Below are positions 16,467 through 24,327 of a stretch of 52,317 bases of DNA, piece by piece. The DNA comes from an uncultured Lachnospiraceae bacterium (GTDB lineage Bacteria; Bacillota; Clostridia; Lachnospirales; Lachnospiraceae). Made by a program: the position numbers and the translations under genes. How positions within the stretch are numbered: position 1 is the first letter of the stretch; each line of letters begins with the position of its first letter. The stretch covers positions 1 to 52,317 of the forward strand of contig ONQW01000009.1 of the NCBI GenBank assembly GCA_900320025.1. The letters run 5' to 3'. Below the pieces are notes generated by a model that saw only the letters and a list, made by a program, of their open reading frames with translations, made no database searches and was not told the DNA's origin.

Positions 16467-17105
16467 ATGAGCACACACACAGGAAATGCAGGCCAGATGA
16501 TTCTGTCAGTCGGAAGAGAATTCGGCAGCGGCGGTCACGAAATTGCAGAGGCGCTTGCATCACATTATGGCATCCCGCTGTATGACCGCAATCTGATCTT
16601 TCAGATTGCTAAGGAAAACGGCCTCGAATCAGAAGATCTCGCCCGCTATGACGAGCGCCCCAGGAATGTTTTTCTCTCCAGAACCGTCAACGGCTATTCC
16701 AGTTCCATGCAGGAAAATCTGGCCCACATTGAATTTGATTACTATCGGAAGAAGGCCGAGAGCGGCGAATCCTTCGTAATTGTCGGACGCTGCTCCGAGA
16801 CTAAACTCAAGGATATGAAGGGCCTGATCTCCATCTTCGTCCTCGGCGACACGGCAGCCAAAATCAGCAGAGTGAAGGAAATATATCTGCTGAACGACAA
16901 TGACGCCTTAAAGCTCATGAAACGAAGAGACCAGCAGCGCAAGAACTATCATAATTACTACTGTGAGGGTAAATGGGGAGACTCCAGAAACTATGATCTC
17001 TCCATCAACAGCTCCAAACTCGGTGTGGAAGGCACTACGGCCTGTCTGATTCACTACATCGACGCCAGACGCGCCGCGGGTTCTGCTGATGCGAAGGCAG
17101 AGTGA
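16467..17105 (+). CDS. Cytidylate kinase-like family protein
   Basis: This 212-residue protein has a P-loop of the cytidylate-kinase-like type (LSVGREFGSGGHEIAEALA) then GIPLYDRNLI. Further blocks include FVIVGRCSE and a lid-like LMKRRDQQRKNYHNYYCEGKWGD with SYDLSINSSKLG-type end (YDLSINSSKLG). This family is widespread in Clostridia and is presumed to phosphorylate a nucleotide or other small molecule; true CMP kinase activity is not shown by sequence. The ATG at 16467 has GGGGAGAGG 6 nt upstream; an in-frame TTG 19 codons earlier is less likely. The last 15 bp, with the stop codon, are repeated downstream. Confidence 0.85.
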   Translation: MSTHTGNAGQMILSVGREFGSGGHEIAEALASHYGIPLYDRNLIFQIAKENGLESEDLARYDERPRNVFLSRTVNGYSSSMQENLAHIEFDYYRKKAESGESFVIVGRCSETKLKDMKGLISIFVLGDTAAKISRVKEIYLLNDNDALKLMKRRDQQRKNYHNYYCEGKWGDSRNYDLSINSSKLGVEGTTACLIHYIDARRAAGSADAKAE

Positions 17106-17138
17106 CTGCAAAGGCAGAGGCTGCAAGAGCAGAGTGAC
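17091..17138 (+). repeat. 15-bp repeat growing from the kinase stop codon
   Basis: GCGAAGGCAGAGTGACT (with the gene's TGA) is followed by GCAAAGGCAGAGGCT and GCAAGAGCAGAGTGAC. The third copy restores a TGA. Confidence 0.8.
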
Positions 17139-17204
17139 AAATACAATAGAATCTCACAGTACAAATAATAGAATCTCACAACACAAATAATAGAATTTCA
17201 CAGT
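17137..17204. repeat. 22-bp tandem repeat, three units
   Basis: Units 17137-17160 (24 bp), 17161-17182 and 17183-17204 share ACAAATAATAGAATCTCACA. The array lies between the stop-anchored repeat and the terminator. Confidence 0.9.
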
Positions 17205-17208
17205 AGAG

Positions 17209-17246
17209 AAAAATCGCGCTTATGTATTCACATAAGCGCGATTTTT
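17209..17246. terminator. Bidirectional intrinsic terminator between kinase and desulfoferrodoxin genes
   Basis: AAAAATCGCGCTTATGT pairs perfectly with ACATAAGCGCGATTTTT around a tiny loop. Both convergent genes can use it. Confidence 0.93.
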
Positions 17247-17272
17247 CAGGTATTGTCCGTCAATTGTTCACC

Positions 17273-17326
17273 GATGATCCGTAGAGAACTGATAATCCGA
17301 AGAGTCCTGGTGATCCGTAGAGCGCC
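17273..17326. repeat. 18-bp tandem repeat, three units
   Basis: GATGATCCGTAGAGAACT, GATAATCCGAAGAGTCCT and GGTGATCCGTAGAGCGCC follow each other in the 3' region of the desulfoferrodoxin gene. Confidence 0.9.
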
Positions 17327-17359
17327 GACCGATGGCCGCGCTGCACAGATACCTCAGCC

Positions 17360-17734
17360 TCAGATCTCCGCTTTCCAGAGTCCATGCAGATTGCAATACT
17401 CATAGGCTGCAACCGGCTTTTCGCCGTCTGTCAGAGCAAACACAGCATGCGGCTTTTCGCCCGGCTTCAGGTCCTTCTTCTGCCAGCCATTCGTAGTCTC
17501 CAGAATAATGAACTGAATGTAATGATTCTCCAGCATCGGATGATCCACCGAACCGACGTTCACTTCCACGCAGCTGCCGTTCACGGTGACAACCGGAACA
17601 TGCTTCTCCTGTGCCGCATCCGTTGTATTCGGTACAACCTCCGTCATCGGCTTGCCGCAGCAGACAGGCGTCGCTGCCTTTTCTCCGAGAAACGTGATGA
17701 AATTGCCGCATTCGCTGCACTTGTAAAATACCAT
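17360..17734 (-). CDS. dfx: Desulfoferrodoxin (superoxide reductase, 2Fe type)
   Basis: This 124-residue protein has the N-terminal desulforedoxin domain with YKCSECGN and TPVCCGKPM supplying the four Cys of the first iron. The catalytic domain has EKHVPVV, SVDHPMLENHYIQ and a C-terminal YEYCNLHGLW, giving four His and one Cys for the second iron. It reduces superoxide to peroxide in the cytoplasm of anaerobes, passing peroxide to rubrerythrin-type peroxidases such as the one encoded just upstream. GGAG is 9 nt before the ATG. Length is exactly that of the family. Confidence 0.96.
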   Translation of the reverse strand: MVFYKCSECGNFITFLGEKAATPVCCGKPMTEVVPNTTDAAQEKHVPVVTVNGSCVEVNVGSVDHPMLENHYIQFIILETTNGWQKKDLKPGEKPHAVFALTDGEKPVAAYEYCNLHGLWKAEI

Positions 17735-17958
17735 GGGCTACTCCTCTCCGGAGACATTTTACTGTCTTCCTGTACAGGTCATATTCAACCCGTTATAGAC
17801 TGTTCTGCCAAAAAGCGTCTGCAGAGACACAGCGCTTCCTGGATAAGTCACTCTTCATTCGTCACAGACTCTGCCGGACCCGCGGCCCGCCCCGGGAAAT
17901 CCTTAAAAGCATTTCCCTCCCGGCGATGTCACCGATCAGACAGCATCACGGGCGCTGA

Positions 17959-18603
17959 TCAATAATTCTCCGCTCTGAGTTCAAAGAACGACTGCGGATG
18001 CTTGCAGACCGGGCAAACCTCCGGTGCCGACGTTCCCACAACAATATGACCGCAGTTCCGGCACTCCCAGATTTTGACCTCGCTCTTCTGGAAGACCTCC
18101 TTCATCTCAACATTGTGCAGAAGCTTCCGATAGCGCTCCTCATGCGTCTTCTCAATGGCAGCGACACCGCGGAACTGCTCCGCCAGATCATGGAACCCTT
18201 CCTCGTCCGCATCCTTAGCCATGCGCGCATACATATCCGTCCACTCATAGTTCTCTCCGGAAGCAGCCGCCTCCAGATTCTCCTCCGTATCCCCGAGAAG
18301 ACCGAGTGCCTTGAACCAGAGCTTTGCGTGCTCCTTTTCATTGTCCGCCGTCTTCAAAAACAGCGCGGCAATCTGCTCATATCCGGCCTTCTTGGCCACA
18401 GATGCGAAATAAGTGTACTTATTTCTCGCCTGCGACTCTCCTGCGAACGCCTCAAGCAGATTCTTCTCCGTCTTCGTCCCTGCATACGGATTCTTTGCGG
18501 TCTCTGCCGGAACAAAAACTCCCTTCTGGTGACACTTCGGGCACTCCTCCGGCGGATTGTCCCCTTCATAAACAAAGCCACACACCTTGCAGACGTACTT
18601 CAT
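17959..18603 (-). CDS. Rubrerythrin with rubredoxin domains at both ends
   Basis: This 214-residue protein has an N-terminal rubredoxin (C5-x2-C8 and C21-x2-C24). A ferritin-like di-iron domain follows ([45 protein letters not shown]), then a second rubredoxin ([10 protein letters not shown]...CPVC). Classical rubrerythrin has only the C-terminal one and reverse rubrerythrin only the N-terminal one. It reduces hydrogen peroxide using electrons from NAD(P)H via rubredoxin-type carriers. The start at 18603 (MKYVCKVCG) has GGAGG upstream. It is 224 nt upstream of dfx on the same strand and they are probably functionally linked. Confidence 0.93.
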   Translation of the reverse strand: MKYVCKVCGFVYEGDNPPEECPKCHQKGVFVPAETAKNPYAGTKTEKNLLEAFAGESQARNKYTYFASVAKKAGYEQIAALFLKTADNEKEHAKLWFKALGLLGDTEENLEAAASGENYEWTDMYARMAKDADEEGFHDLAEQFRGVAAIEKTHEERYRKLLHNVEMKEVFQKSEVKIWECRNCGHIVVGTSAPEVCPVCKHPQSFFELRAENY

Positions 18604-18736
18604 GCTCAAAACCTCCTTCTTTCGTTTCTGCTCCCAATGAAACCGTGCCGCCTCCGTCCTCCCCCTGTGTTCGAAAACAGCACCTGTTGCAATCATCTTA
18701 TCATTTTGGCCATTCCTTCACAACCGGCATTAAAAA

Positions 18737-18805
18737 TTGTCCCTAACGAGTTTAGCTTGTTTGGTACAATTTTTGTACCAAACAAGCTAAACTCGTTAGG
18801 GACAA
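18737..18805 (-). terminator. Perfect 33-bp-arm palindrome (copy B) acting as rho terminator
   Basis: Arms 18737-18769 and 18773-18805 are perfect inverted repeats. On the minus strand the hairpin starts 13 nt past the rho stop and is followed by TTTTTAA, the form of an intrinsic terminator. The same sequence family recurs as copy A at 4114-4183. Confidence 0.9.
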
Positions 18806-18817
18806 TTCCGCATTCCG

Positions 18818-20848
18818 TCAGTTGAATGACCAGTTGATCTTCTTCACCATCTGCACGAATTCTCCGTTGCTGCGCGTGCGGGCGAAAAGATCGATGACGC
18901 GGTCCACCGCGTCGTCAGCCTTCATGCTGTTGAAAGCCCTTCGTATCATGTTGATTGATTCCAGTTCCTCCGGTGTGAGGAGCAGGTCGTCGCGGCGTGT
19001 CCCGGAGCGCTGTATGTCGATTGCCGGGAAGATGCGGCGCTCGGAAAGTCTGCGGTCCAGCACCATTTCCATGTTTCCGGTGCCCTTGAACTCCTCGTAC
19101 ACAACGTCGTCCATCTTGCTCCCGGTTTCGATGAGCGCTGTAGCAAGAATAGTGAGCGACCCGCCCTCCCGCATATTGCGGGCTGCGCCGAAGAAGCGCT
19201 TTGGCATGTGAAGCGCCGCCGGATCAAGACCGCCGGACAGCGTGCGTCCGCTGGAAGGCTCTGTGAGGTTATAGGCTCTGGTCAGTCTGGTGATCGAATC
19301 CAGCAGAATCATGACATCCTGACGATGCTCCACCAGTCTTCTGGCCCGCTCGATCACCATCTCGGAAACGCGCTTGTGATGCTCCGGCGTCTCATCGAAG
19401 GTGGAGTAGATCACCTCGATATTCGGTCCCTGAATCGCCTCTTTGATATCCGTCACTTCCTCGGGCCGTTCATCGATCAGCAGGATAATGAGATGGATCT
19501 CGGGATGATTCGCCTTGACAGATTTTGCCACTTCCTTGAGTAGCGTGGTCTTTCCCGCCTTCGGCGGCGACACAATCATGCCGCGCTGCCCCTTGCCGAT
19601 CGGGCACATCAGATCCATGATGCGCATGGCAAGACTTGCACCCGGCTTCTCCAGACGGATTCTTTCGTCCGGGAAGATCGGCGTCATATCCTCAAAATTA
19701 TAGCGTTTTGTCGCTTCATCCGGCGGAAGGTTATTGACAGAGGTCACATAAAGGAGCGCGCTGAATTTCTCGCTGGATGTTCGAACGCGGATGTTCCCCG
19801 TCACCATATCTCCGGTCTTCAGATTAAACCGTCTGATCTGGCTCGGTGCCACATAGACATCGTTGTCCCCGGGCAGATAATTCGCACAGCGAATGAACCC
19901 GTAACCGTCCGGCATCACTTCCAGAATGCCATGCGCCGTCTGTCCGCTGTCAAGCTCCGTGTTGATCTCATCCTTATGCAAAATAGGTGTGTCCGGGCGA
20001 AGTGCTCCCCTCACCGCATTGGGACGTGGCGCGGGAACGGGATACTCTCTCTGCCGGGGCGCCTCCACCTGGCGAATTCCCTCATTCTGGCGGGACAGGT
20101 CGCTTTGTCTGGCAGGCTCGCCCGAAAGAGACATATCATTCTGACGTGTCGGGCCTTCCGGACGCCGCTGACTGTCATCACGCGCCAGCTCATCCTGCCG
20201 GCGCTGGCTGTCCTGACGCTGCGGATCATCCTGACGCCGTGGTTCATTTGCACGCGTCTGATTGTTCTGTCGCTGCTGTTCGTTGATTCTCGCCTGGCTT
20301 TCAGTGCGCCGTACGACCCGGTCTGTTCTCTCCGCGCCGGCCTCCTGAGGACGCCCTGTTCCATTCATCTGGGAAGGAGTCGTCTCCTGCCCGTTCTGGA
20401 TATCCCGGCGGCCCTGCATTTGCTTGCGGAACGGTCTTCTGTTCTTCCCCTGTGTCCGTCCGCCAGACTCCTTTTCTTCGGATGACTCCGTCTCTGGCGC
20501 TTTCGTCTCCTCCCTCTTTGTGCCGCGGCCTCTGGCAGTTCGCGCCGCCGCTGTGCCAGATGGATGTCGCTGTGCCCTGGTGTGCGCGTGTCTCTCTGTC
20601 CGTTCCTCCTTCGCCGGCTGCTGCTCCCGCCCGGTTCTGGCCTGTTCCTCTCTCGCCGGTTCGGCGGACTGTTCCGCTCTTTGCGCCTTGCGTGCTTCCA
20701 TGTTGGCAATCGCTTCTTTGCGGTCCTGTTCCATCATGGCATCAATCAGCCCCGCCTTGCGCAGCGCGGAAACACCCTTCATTCCGCGGCGTTTTGCAAT
20801 GTCCCGGAGTGCAGAGAGCTGCAGTGACTCATACTGATCCTTCGTCAT
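18818..20848 (-). CDS. rho: Transcription termination factor Rho with a ~240-residue disordered insert
   Basis: The 676-residue protein has the Rho N-terminal helical domain (1-45), a long Arg/Gln/Asn/Glu-rich region with no hydrophobic core (about 50-290), a cold-shock RNA-binding fold (305-372) and the ATPase. Walker A is SPPKAGKTT at 427-435, followed by LLIDERPEEVTD, LLDSITRLTRAYN and the FFGAARNMREGGSLTI loop. E. coli Rho is 419 residues, so the insert accounts for the excess. It contains short degenerate repeats around 203-232 (RRQD/QRQD/SQRR). GAGGAG lies upstream of the ATG. A promoter at 21072-21100 and a perfect palindrome terminator make it a single-gene unit. Confidence 0.97.
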   Translation of the reverse strand: MTKDQYESLQLSALRDIAKRRGMKGVSALRKAGLIDAMMEQDRKEAIANMEARKAQRAEQSAEPAREEQARTGREQQPAKEERTERHAHTRAQRHPSGTAAARTARGRGTKREETKAPETESSEEKESGGRTQGKNRRPFRKQMQGRRDIQNGQETTPSQMNGTGRPQEAGAERTDRVVRRTESQARINEQQRQNNQTRANEPRRQDDPQRQDSQRRQDELARDDSQRRPEGPTRQNDMSLSGEPARQSDLSRQNEGIRQVEAPRQREYPVPAPRPNAVRGALRPDTPILHKDEINTELDSGQTAHGILEVMPDGYGFIRCANYLPGDNDVYVAPSQIRRFNLKTGDMVTGNIRVRTSSEKFSALLYVTSVNNLPPDEATKRYNFEDMTPIFPDERIRLEKPGASLAMRIMDLMCPIGKGQRGMIVSPPKAGKTTLLKEVAKSVKANHPEIHLIILLIDERPEEVTDIKEAIQGPNIEVIYSTFDETPEHHKRVSEMVIERARRLVEHRQDVMILLDSITRLTRAYNLTEPSSGRTLSGGLDPAALHMPKRFFGAARNMREGGSLTILATALIETGSKMDDVVYEEFKGTGNMEMVLDRRLSERRIFPAIDIQRSGTRRDDLLLTPEELESINMIRRAFNSMKADDAVDRVIDLFARTRSNGEFVQMVKKINWSFN

Positions 20849-21041
20849 AAATTCTCCTCATTAATGTGGTCTGGTCTTTCCTCTCCGCCAGAAAAAGCGC
20901 TCGCTGCAGTGATCCGACGGACAAAATACGTTCAAAATAAATTCGGGATTCTTTATCTGAAATAGATAGAACGAACGGACGCTGACAGAAAGATTCCTGT
21001 TCAGTATCCACGCCGAGCAGGATTCTCTTTCCTCCTGCCAT
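20829..21041 (-). CDS. Possible leader ORF in the rho 5' region
   Basis: A 70-codon frame starts at 21041, just inside the predicted rho transcript, and ends within rho codon 7, so its stop overlaps the rho start region. The peptide (MAGGKRILLGVDTEQES...) matches nothing I know and its ribosome site is poor. It might couple to rho translation, as E. coli rho also has a leader peptide, or be chance. Low confidence. Confidence 0.25.
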   Translation of the reverse strand: MAGGKRILLGVDTEQESFCQRPFVLSISDKESRIYFERILSVGSLQRALFLAERKDQTTLMRRIYDEGSV

Positions 21042-21071
21042 GAATGATCCGGAGATATTCCGATCGAACTG

Positions 21072-21100
21072 ATTATAGACCGCGGCAAAACTGATTTCAA
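21072..21100 (-). promoter_or_regulatory. rho promoter
   Basis: On the minus strand TTGAAA (21100-21095) and TATAAT (21077-21072) are exactly 17 bp apart. The start site would be near 21065, giving a leader of roughly 215 nt, long enough for the autoregulation common to rho genes. Confidence 0.8.
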
Positions 21101-21104
21101 CTGC

Positions 21105-21284
21105 CGCTTTCCATCTCGCGCTCCGCGCTCGATGATGGACGGTCGCCAGGAGCCATGATTTGCAGGCAAGCCTGCATCATGGCTTCTGGCTCGTCGCTTT
21201 CCATCTCGCGCTCCGCGCTCGATGATGGACGGTCGCCAGGAGCCATGATCTGCAGGCAAGCCTGCATCATGGCTTCTGGCTCGT
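21105..21284. repeat. 90-bp tandem repeat, two units, each with a 46-bp hairpin
   Basis: Units 21105-21194 and 21195-21284 differ at only one or two positions. Each holds a palindrome (first copy 21145-21190; GCCAGGAGCCATGAT facing ATCATGGCTTCTGGC). A 35-bp part of the unit (21113-21147) recurs at 24709-24743 with five differences. It separates the rho promoter from the RNA candidate. Confidence 0.95.
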
Positions 21285-21290
21285 CGCTTA

Positions 21291-21832
21291 CACAAAATAA
21301 GAGAGACTGCTGTTTTCTCGTCGCAACAGTCTCTCCTATATCATGCTGTCCGGTTCATTGTCCAATGGACTGCACCTCCATGTCCCCTCAAACAAATTCT
21401 TCAGGGATTTCCCGATGCTTTCCGATTACTCTTTGAATTTCGCTTATGATTCGTCTTTGCACCCTTTTTCGTACTCCGTACATGTGATGATGGAATCTGA
21501 TCACTTGTATCAGTCCTTACTTCGTCACCATTCGTCGCCGACTGACATTTCACTTTTCAAAGAGAAATCATATTCCTTTCAGATTATCAATCTTTGGAAC
21601 TCTTCCTATTCCGGTGGAGTGTACCTCCTTCGTCAAATTTGCGGAACCTCCGCATAAGGTGAAGGAATTATATGCTGTACATTGGTCCTGCTGCCCTATT
21701 ATGCAGCTCTGCAAGTGAACAGTTCCATTACTCAGCCCATTGGTTTTCCTGCCCCGTCCAGCAGTTTTGCATGTGATTTGTGACTTCCGATCCATTTTCT
21801 CTGGGATCGCTTTCTTTCTCTGTTTCTTTGTT
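21291..21832 (-). ncRNA. Candidate large structured non-coding RNA, about 540 nt
   Basis: The transcript is bounded by a near-consensus promoter (21839-21867) and a terminator hairpin followed by TTATTTTG (21335-21291). No plausible protein is encoded on the minus strand. Many local hairpins are visible on that strand: CGATCC/GGATCG, GCGGAGGTTCCGC, GGAGGTACACTCC, AGATTGATAATCT, CTGAT/ATCAG, GTACGGAGTAC, GGGAAATCCC and GTCCATTGGAC. A long-range pairing of CATATAATTCCTTC with GAAAGGAATATG encloses several of them. The block is far more AT-rich than the genes around it. It lacks the tmRNA tRNA-like end and the RNase P core motifs. Size and ornateness recall ROOL-type RNAs, but I cannot confirm the family from memory. 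Confidence 0.65.
21301..21335 (-). terminator. Terminator of the RNA candidate
   Basis: GAGAGACTG pairs with CAGTCTCTC and is followed on the minus strand by TTATTTTGTG. Confidence 0.75.
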
Positions 21833-21838
21833 GATTAC

Positions 21839-21867
21839 AATATATCATCTTGTTCAATAGTTGTCAA
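21839..21867 (-). promoter_or_regulatory. Near-consensus promoter of the RNA candidate
   Basis: On the minus strand TTGACA (21867-21862) and TATATT (21844-21839) are exactly 17 bp apart, the same boxes and spacing as the tRNA-Thr promoter. Predicted start near 21832. Confidence 0.85.
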
Positions 21868-22025
21868 TTATTTTGGTCCATTCTTCCGTATTGTCTTAAT
21901 ATTCGCAATATTAACAACTTCGCTCTTCATTCTGTTCAGTCTGTCAGACGGTAAAAGTAATTGACATCCATGCAGAAATAATAGAAAAAATCCTCCAGAA
22001 TGGTAAAATATCATTATCCAGTCAT

Positions 22026-22081
22026 TCGATTTCATTTCATTGCATTCCATTCCTCGATTTCATTTCATTGCATTCCATTCC
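22026..22081. repeat. 28-bp perfect tandem duplication in the LUD gene upstream region
   Basis: The unit TCGATTTCATTTCATTGCAT plus 8 bp occurs at 22026-22053 and 22054-22081 without change. It marks the right end of the AT-rich stretch. Between it and the LUD gene is an imperfect inverted repeat (CAATTGT...ACAATTG, about 22141-22187). Confidence 0.95.
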
Positions 22082-22235
22082 TGCGCAGGAATATACCACG
22101 CAGCGGATTCCGAATGGCAGTTGTGCGGTTGTACTGTGAGCACAATTGTTCTCCCGCTGCTTCAAATCAATGCAGCCCGGGACAATTGGCTTTCATCCTG
22201 CCAAAGGAGCAGGCAAAATAAAAGGAGGGTCACAG

Positions 22236-22886
22236 ATGGAACAGAATCGTAAGCCAATGGAACAAACCAGAGAGCTTCTGGCTCAGGCCGTGATCAAAAA
22301 TCTGAAGATGCGCGGCATGGACGCCGAATATCACGCAACCGCGGAAGAGGCGCGGAAGGCTGTCCTCTCCCAGATCCCGGAGGGTTCCTCCGTCACCTGG
22401 GGCGGCAGTATGACGCTGGAGGAGATGGGGCTGCTGGACGCCGTGAAGCAAGGACCCTATGTTGTAAAAGACCGTGACACGGCAAAGACCCCGGAGGAAA
22501 AGCGGGCGATATACGCGGAGCAGACGCTCTGTGATTATTACCTCATGAGTACAAACGCCCTGTCGCGCGACGGCCAGCTTGTCAACATTGATGGCATGGG
22601 AGGCCGTGTTGCCTGCCTGATCACCGGTCCAAGCCGTGTATTCGTCCTGGCATCCATGGACAAGGTTACGCCCGACCTCAATTCTGCCATCCTGCGTGCG
22701 AGGAACACTGCTGCGCCGGCCAATAACATACGTCTCTCGAGGCCGAACCCCTGCACAAAGGTCGGTTACTGCTGCGACTGCCAGACGCCTGACAGCATCT
22801 GCAATCAGATCGTCATCACCAGAAGAAGCAGCGGCGGTGTTGGAAGAATCAAGGTTTTCCTCATCGGAGAATCGCTTGGCTATTGA
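22236..22886 (+). CDS. LUD domain protein (lactate utilisation LutC-like, DUF162)
   Basis: This 216-residue protein has LUD-domain blocks: AVIKNLKMRGMDAEYHATAEEARKAVL, SVTWGGSMTLEEMGLLD, CDYYLMSTNALSRDGQLVNIDGMGGRVACLITGPSRVFVLASMDKVTPDLNSAILRAR and CNQIVITRRS. Stand-alone proteins of this type are common in Clostridia with no proven reaction; LutC takes part in lactate oxidation in other bacteria. Conserved Cys near the C-terminus (NPCTKVGYCCDCQTPDSIC) suggest metal or Fe-S binding. The ATG at 22236 has AGGAGGG 7 nt upstream. It appears to be monocistronic. Confidence 0.9.
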   Translation: MEQNRKPMEQTRELLAQAVIKNLKMRGMDAEYHATAEEARKAVLSQIPEGSSVTWGGSMTLEEMGLLDAVKQGPYVVKDRDTAKTPEEKRAIYAEQTLCDYYLMSTNALSRDGQLVNIDGMGGRVACLITGPSRVFVLASMDKVTPDLNSAILRARNTAAPANNIRLSRPNPCTKVGYCCDCQTPDSICNQIVITRRSSGGVGRIKVFLIGESLGY

Positions 22887-22929
22887 TCTGCGCCCCAGGG
22901 ATCCGTCGCCTCGTCGCCTGCACAAAGAA

Positions 22930-22962
22930 ACAGGGCTGTGAGAGAATTCCCACAGTCCTGCA
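22930..22962. terminator. Hairpin between convergent LUD and glyA genes
   Basis: CAGGGCTGTG pairs with CACAGTCCTG. There is no long T run, so it may be a weak terminator or mRNA end stabiliser. Confidence 0.4.
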
Positions 22963-23076
22963 TCTGTCTTTCCCACGCCGCGCCGGTTGCGCGCCGCCCG
23001 CAGAAGAAACGCCCGGACAGGTTTTCCCACGCGGGACATTGATGCCAGCGGCACCTTCTGCCTGATTCCCGTCAGA

Positions 23077-24327
23077 TTAATTCTCTGTCAGGTCGAGCGG
23101 ATATTTTGCCGTGATCTGCGCGACAATCGCTCTGGCCGGTTCGATACCTTCTTCGCGGTTCCGGATCACGAGGGAAATTGCTTCCGCCAGGTCATCCATA
23201 TCCGCCTCCTTCAGGCCTCTCGTCGTCACCGCCGGCGTCCCGAGGCGAAGTCCCGAGGTTACAAACGGGCTTCTCGTTTCGTTCGGAATCGTTTCTTTGT
23301 TGACGGTGATATGCGCATCATCCAGCCATTTCTCCACCTCTTTGCCGGTCTCGTCAAAATTCGTGAGGTCGATGACCATGAGATGGTTGTCTGTGCCGTC
23401 AGAGACAATCTTGATTCCACGTTTCATGAGACTGCTGCAGAGCGCCTGCGCGTTTTTCAAAATCTGTTCGGTGTAGGTTCTGAATTCCGGCTGCAGATCT
23501 TCCTTGAAGCAAACCGCCTTGCCTGCGATCACATGCTCCAGCGGGCCGCCCTGAATGCCGGGGAATACTGCCTTGTTCAGCTTGAATTCCTTCGCAGCGT
23601 CCTCATTGGCAAGAATCATGCCGCCGCGGGGCCCGCGCAGCGTCTTGTGGGTCGTCGTCGTGACGATATCCGCGACGCCGATCGGGCTGGGATGAAGTCC
23701 GGTGGCAACCAGACCTGCAATATGCGCAATATCGGCCATCAGCACAGCGCCGCAGGCATCCGCCACTTTTCTGAAATTGGTGAAATCAATCGTCCTGGCA
23801 TAGGCGGAAGCACCCGCAATGATCAGCTTCGGGTGATTCTCCATTGCCAGATCCATCAGTTTGTCATAATCGAGATAACCATTTTCATCCACTCCATAGG
23901 GAACGACATGAAAATAGGTGCCGGAGATGTTGGCGCTGCTGCCATGGGTCAGATGACCGCCCATGTTGAGATCCATGCCCATGAGCGTGTCGCCCGGTTT
24001 CAGAATGGCAAATTCCACTGCCAGATTGGCCTGCGCACCGGAATGAGGCTGAACATTTGCATAGGTGCACCCAAAGAGCTTTTTAGCACGTTCTCTGGCC
24101 AGATCCTCCACGACATCAATATACTGACACCCGCCATAATAGCGGTGTCCCGGATATCCTTCCGCGTACTTATTCGTCAGCGGGCTTCCCATGGCCGCCA
24201 TGACAGCCTTGCTCACCCAGTTTTCCGAGGCAATCAGCTCCAGATGATCATTCTGTCTCTGCATCTCGTCCGAAATAGCCTGTGCGATTTCCGGGTCTTC
24301 TCTCTTCAAAAGCTCCAGTGAATACAT
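23077..24327 (-). CDS. glyA: Serine hydroxymethyltransferase
   Basis: This 416-residue PLP enzyme is full length. Blocks include [33 protein letters not shown], the [13 protein letters not shown] loop, [10 protein letters not shown] and the PLP lysine in [16 protein letters not shown]. It converts serine and tetrahydrofolate to glycine and methylene-tetrahydrofolate in the cytoplasm. GGGAGG lies 6 nt before the ATG. It stands alone, and I see no riboswitch in the region upstream. Confidence 0.98.
   Translation of the reverse strand: MYSLELLKREDPEIAQAISDEMQRQNDHLELIASENWVSKAVMAAMGSPLTNKYAEGYPGHRYYGGCQYIDVVEDLARERAKKLFGCTYANVQPHSGAQANLAVEFAILKPGDTLMGMDLNMGGHLTHGSSANISGTYFHVVPYGVDENGYLDYDKLMDLAMENHPKLIIAGASAYARTIDFTNFRKVADACGAVLMADIAHIAGLVATGLHPSPIGVADIVTTTTHKTLRGPRGGMILANEDAAKEFKLNKAVFPGIQGGPLEHVIAGKAVCFKEDLQPEFRTYTEQILKNAQALCSSLMKRGIKIVSDGTDNHLMVIDLTNFDETGKEVEKWLDDAHITVNKETIPNETRSPFVTSGLRLGTPAVTTRGLKEADMDDLAEAISLVIRNREEGIEPARAIVAQITAKYPLDLTEN

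Noticed and set aside
21343..21657. Plus-strand frame of 104 codons and several shorter frames at 21.3-22.0 kb
   Set aside because: They are antisense to the RNA candidate, have no ribosome site and look like random translation of AT-rich DNA.
21291..21832. RNase P RNA, tmRNA or group II intron as identity of the large RNA
   Set aside because: The conserved RNase P core, the tRNA-like ends and tag frame of tmRNA, and a domain V-like hairpin were all not found.
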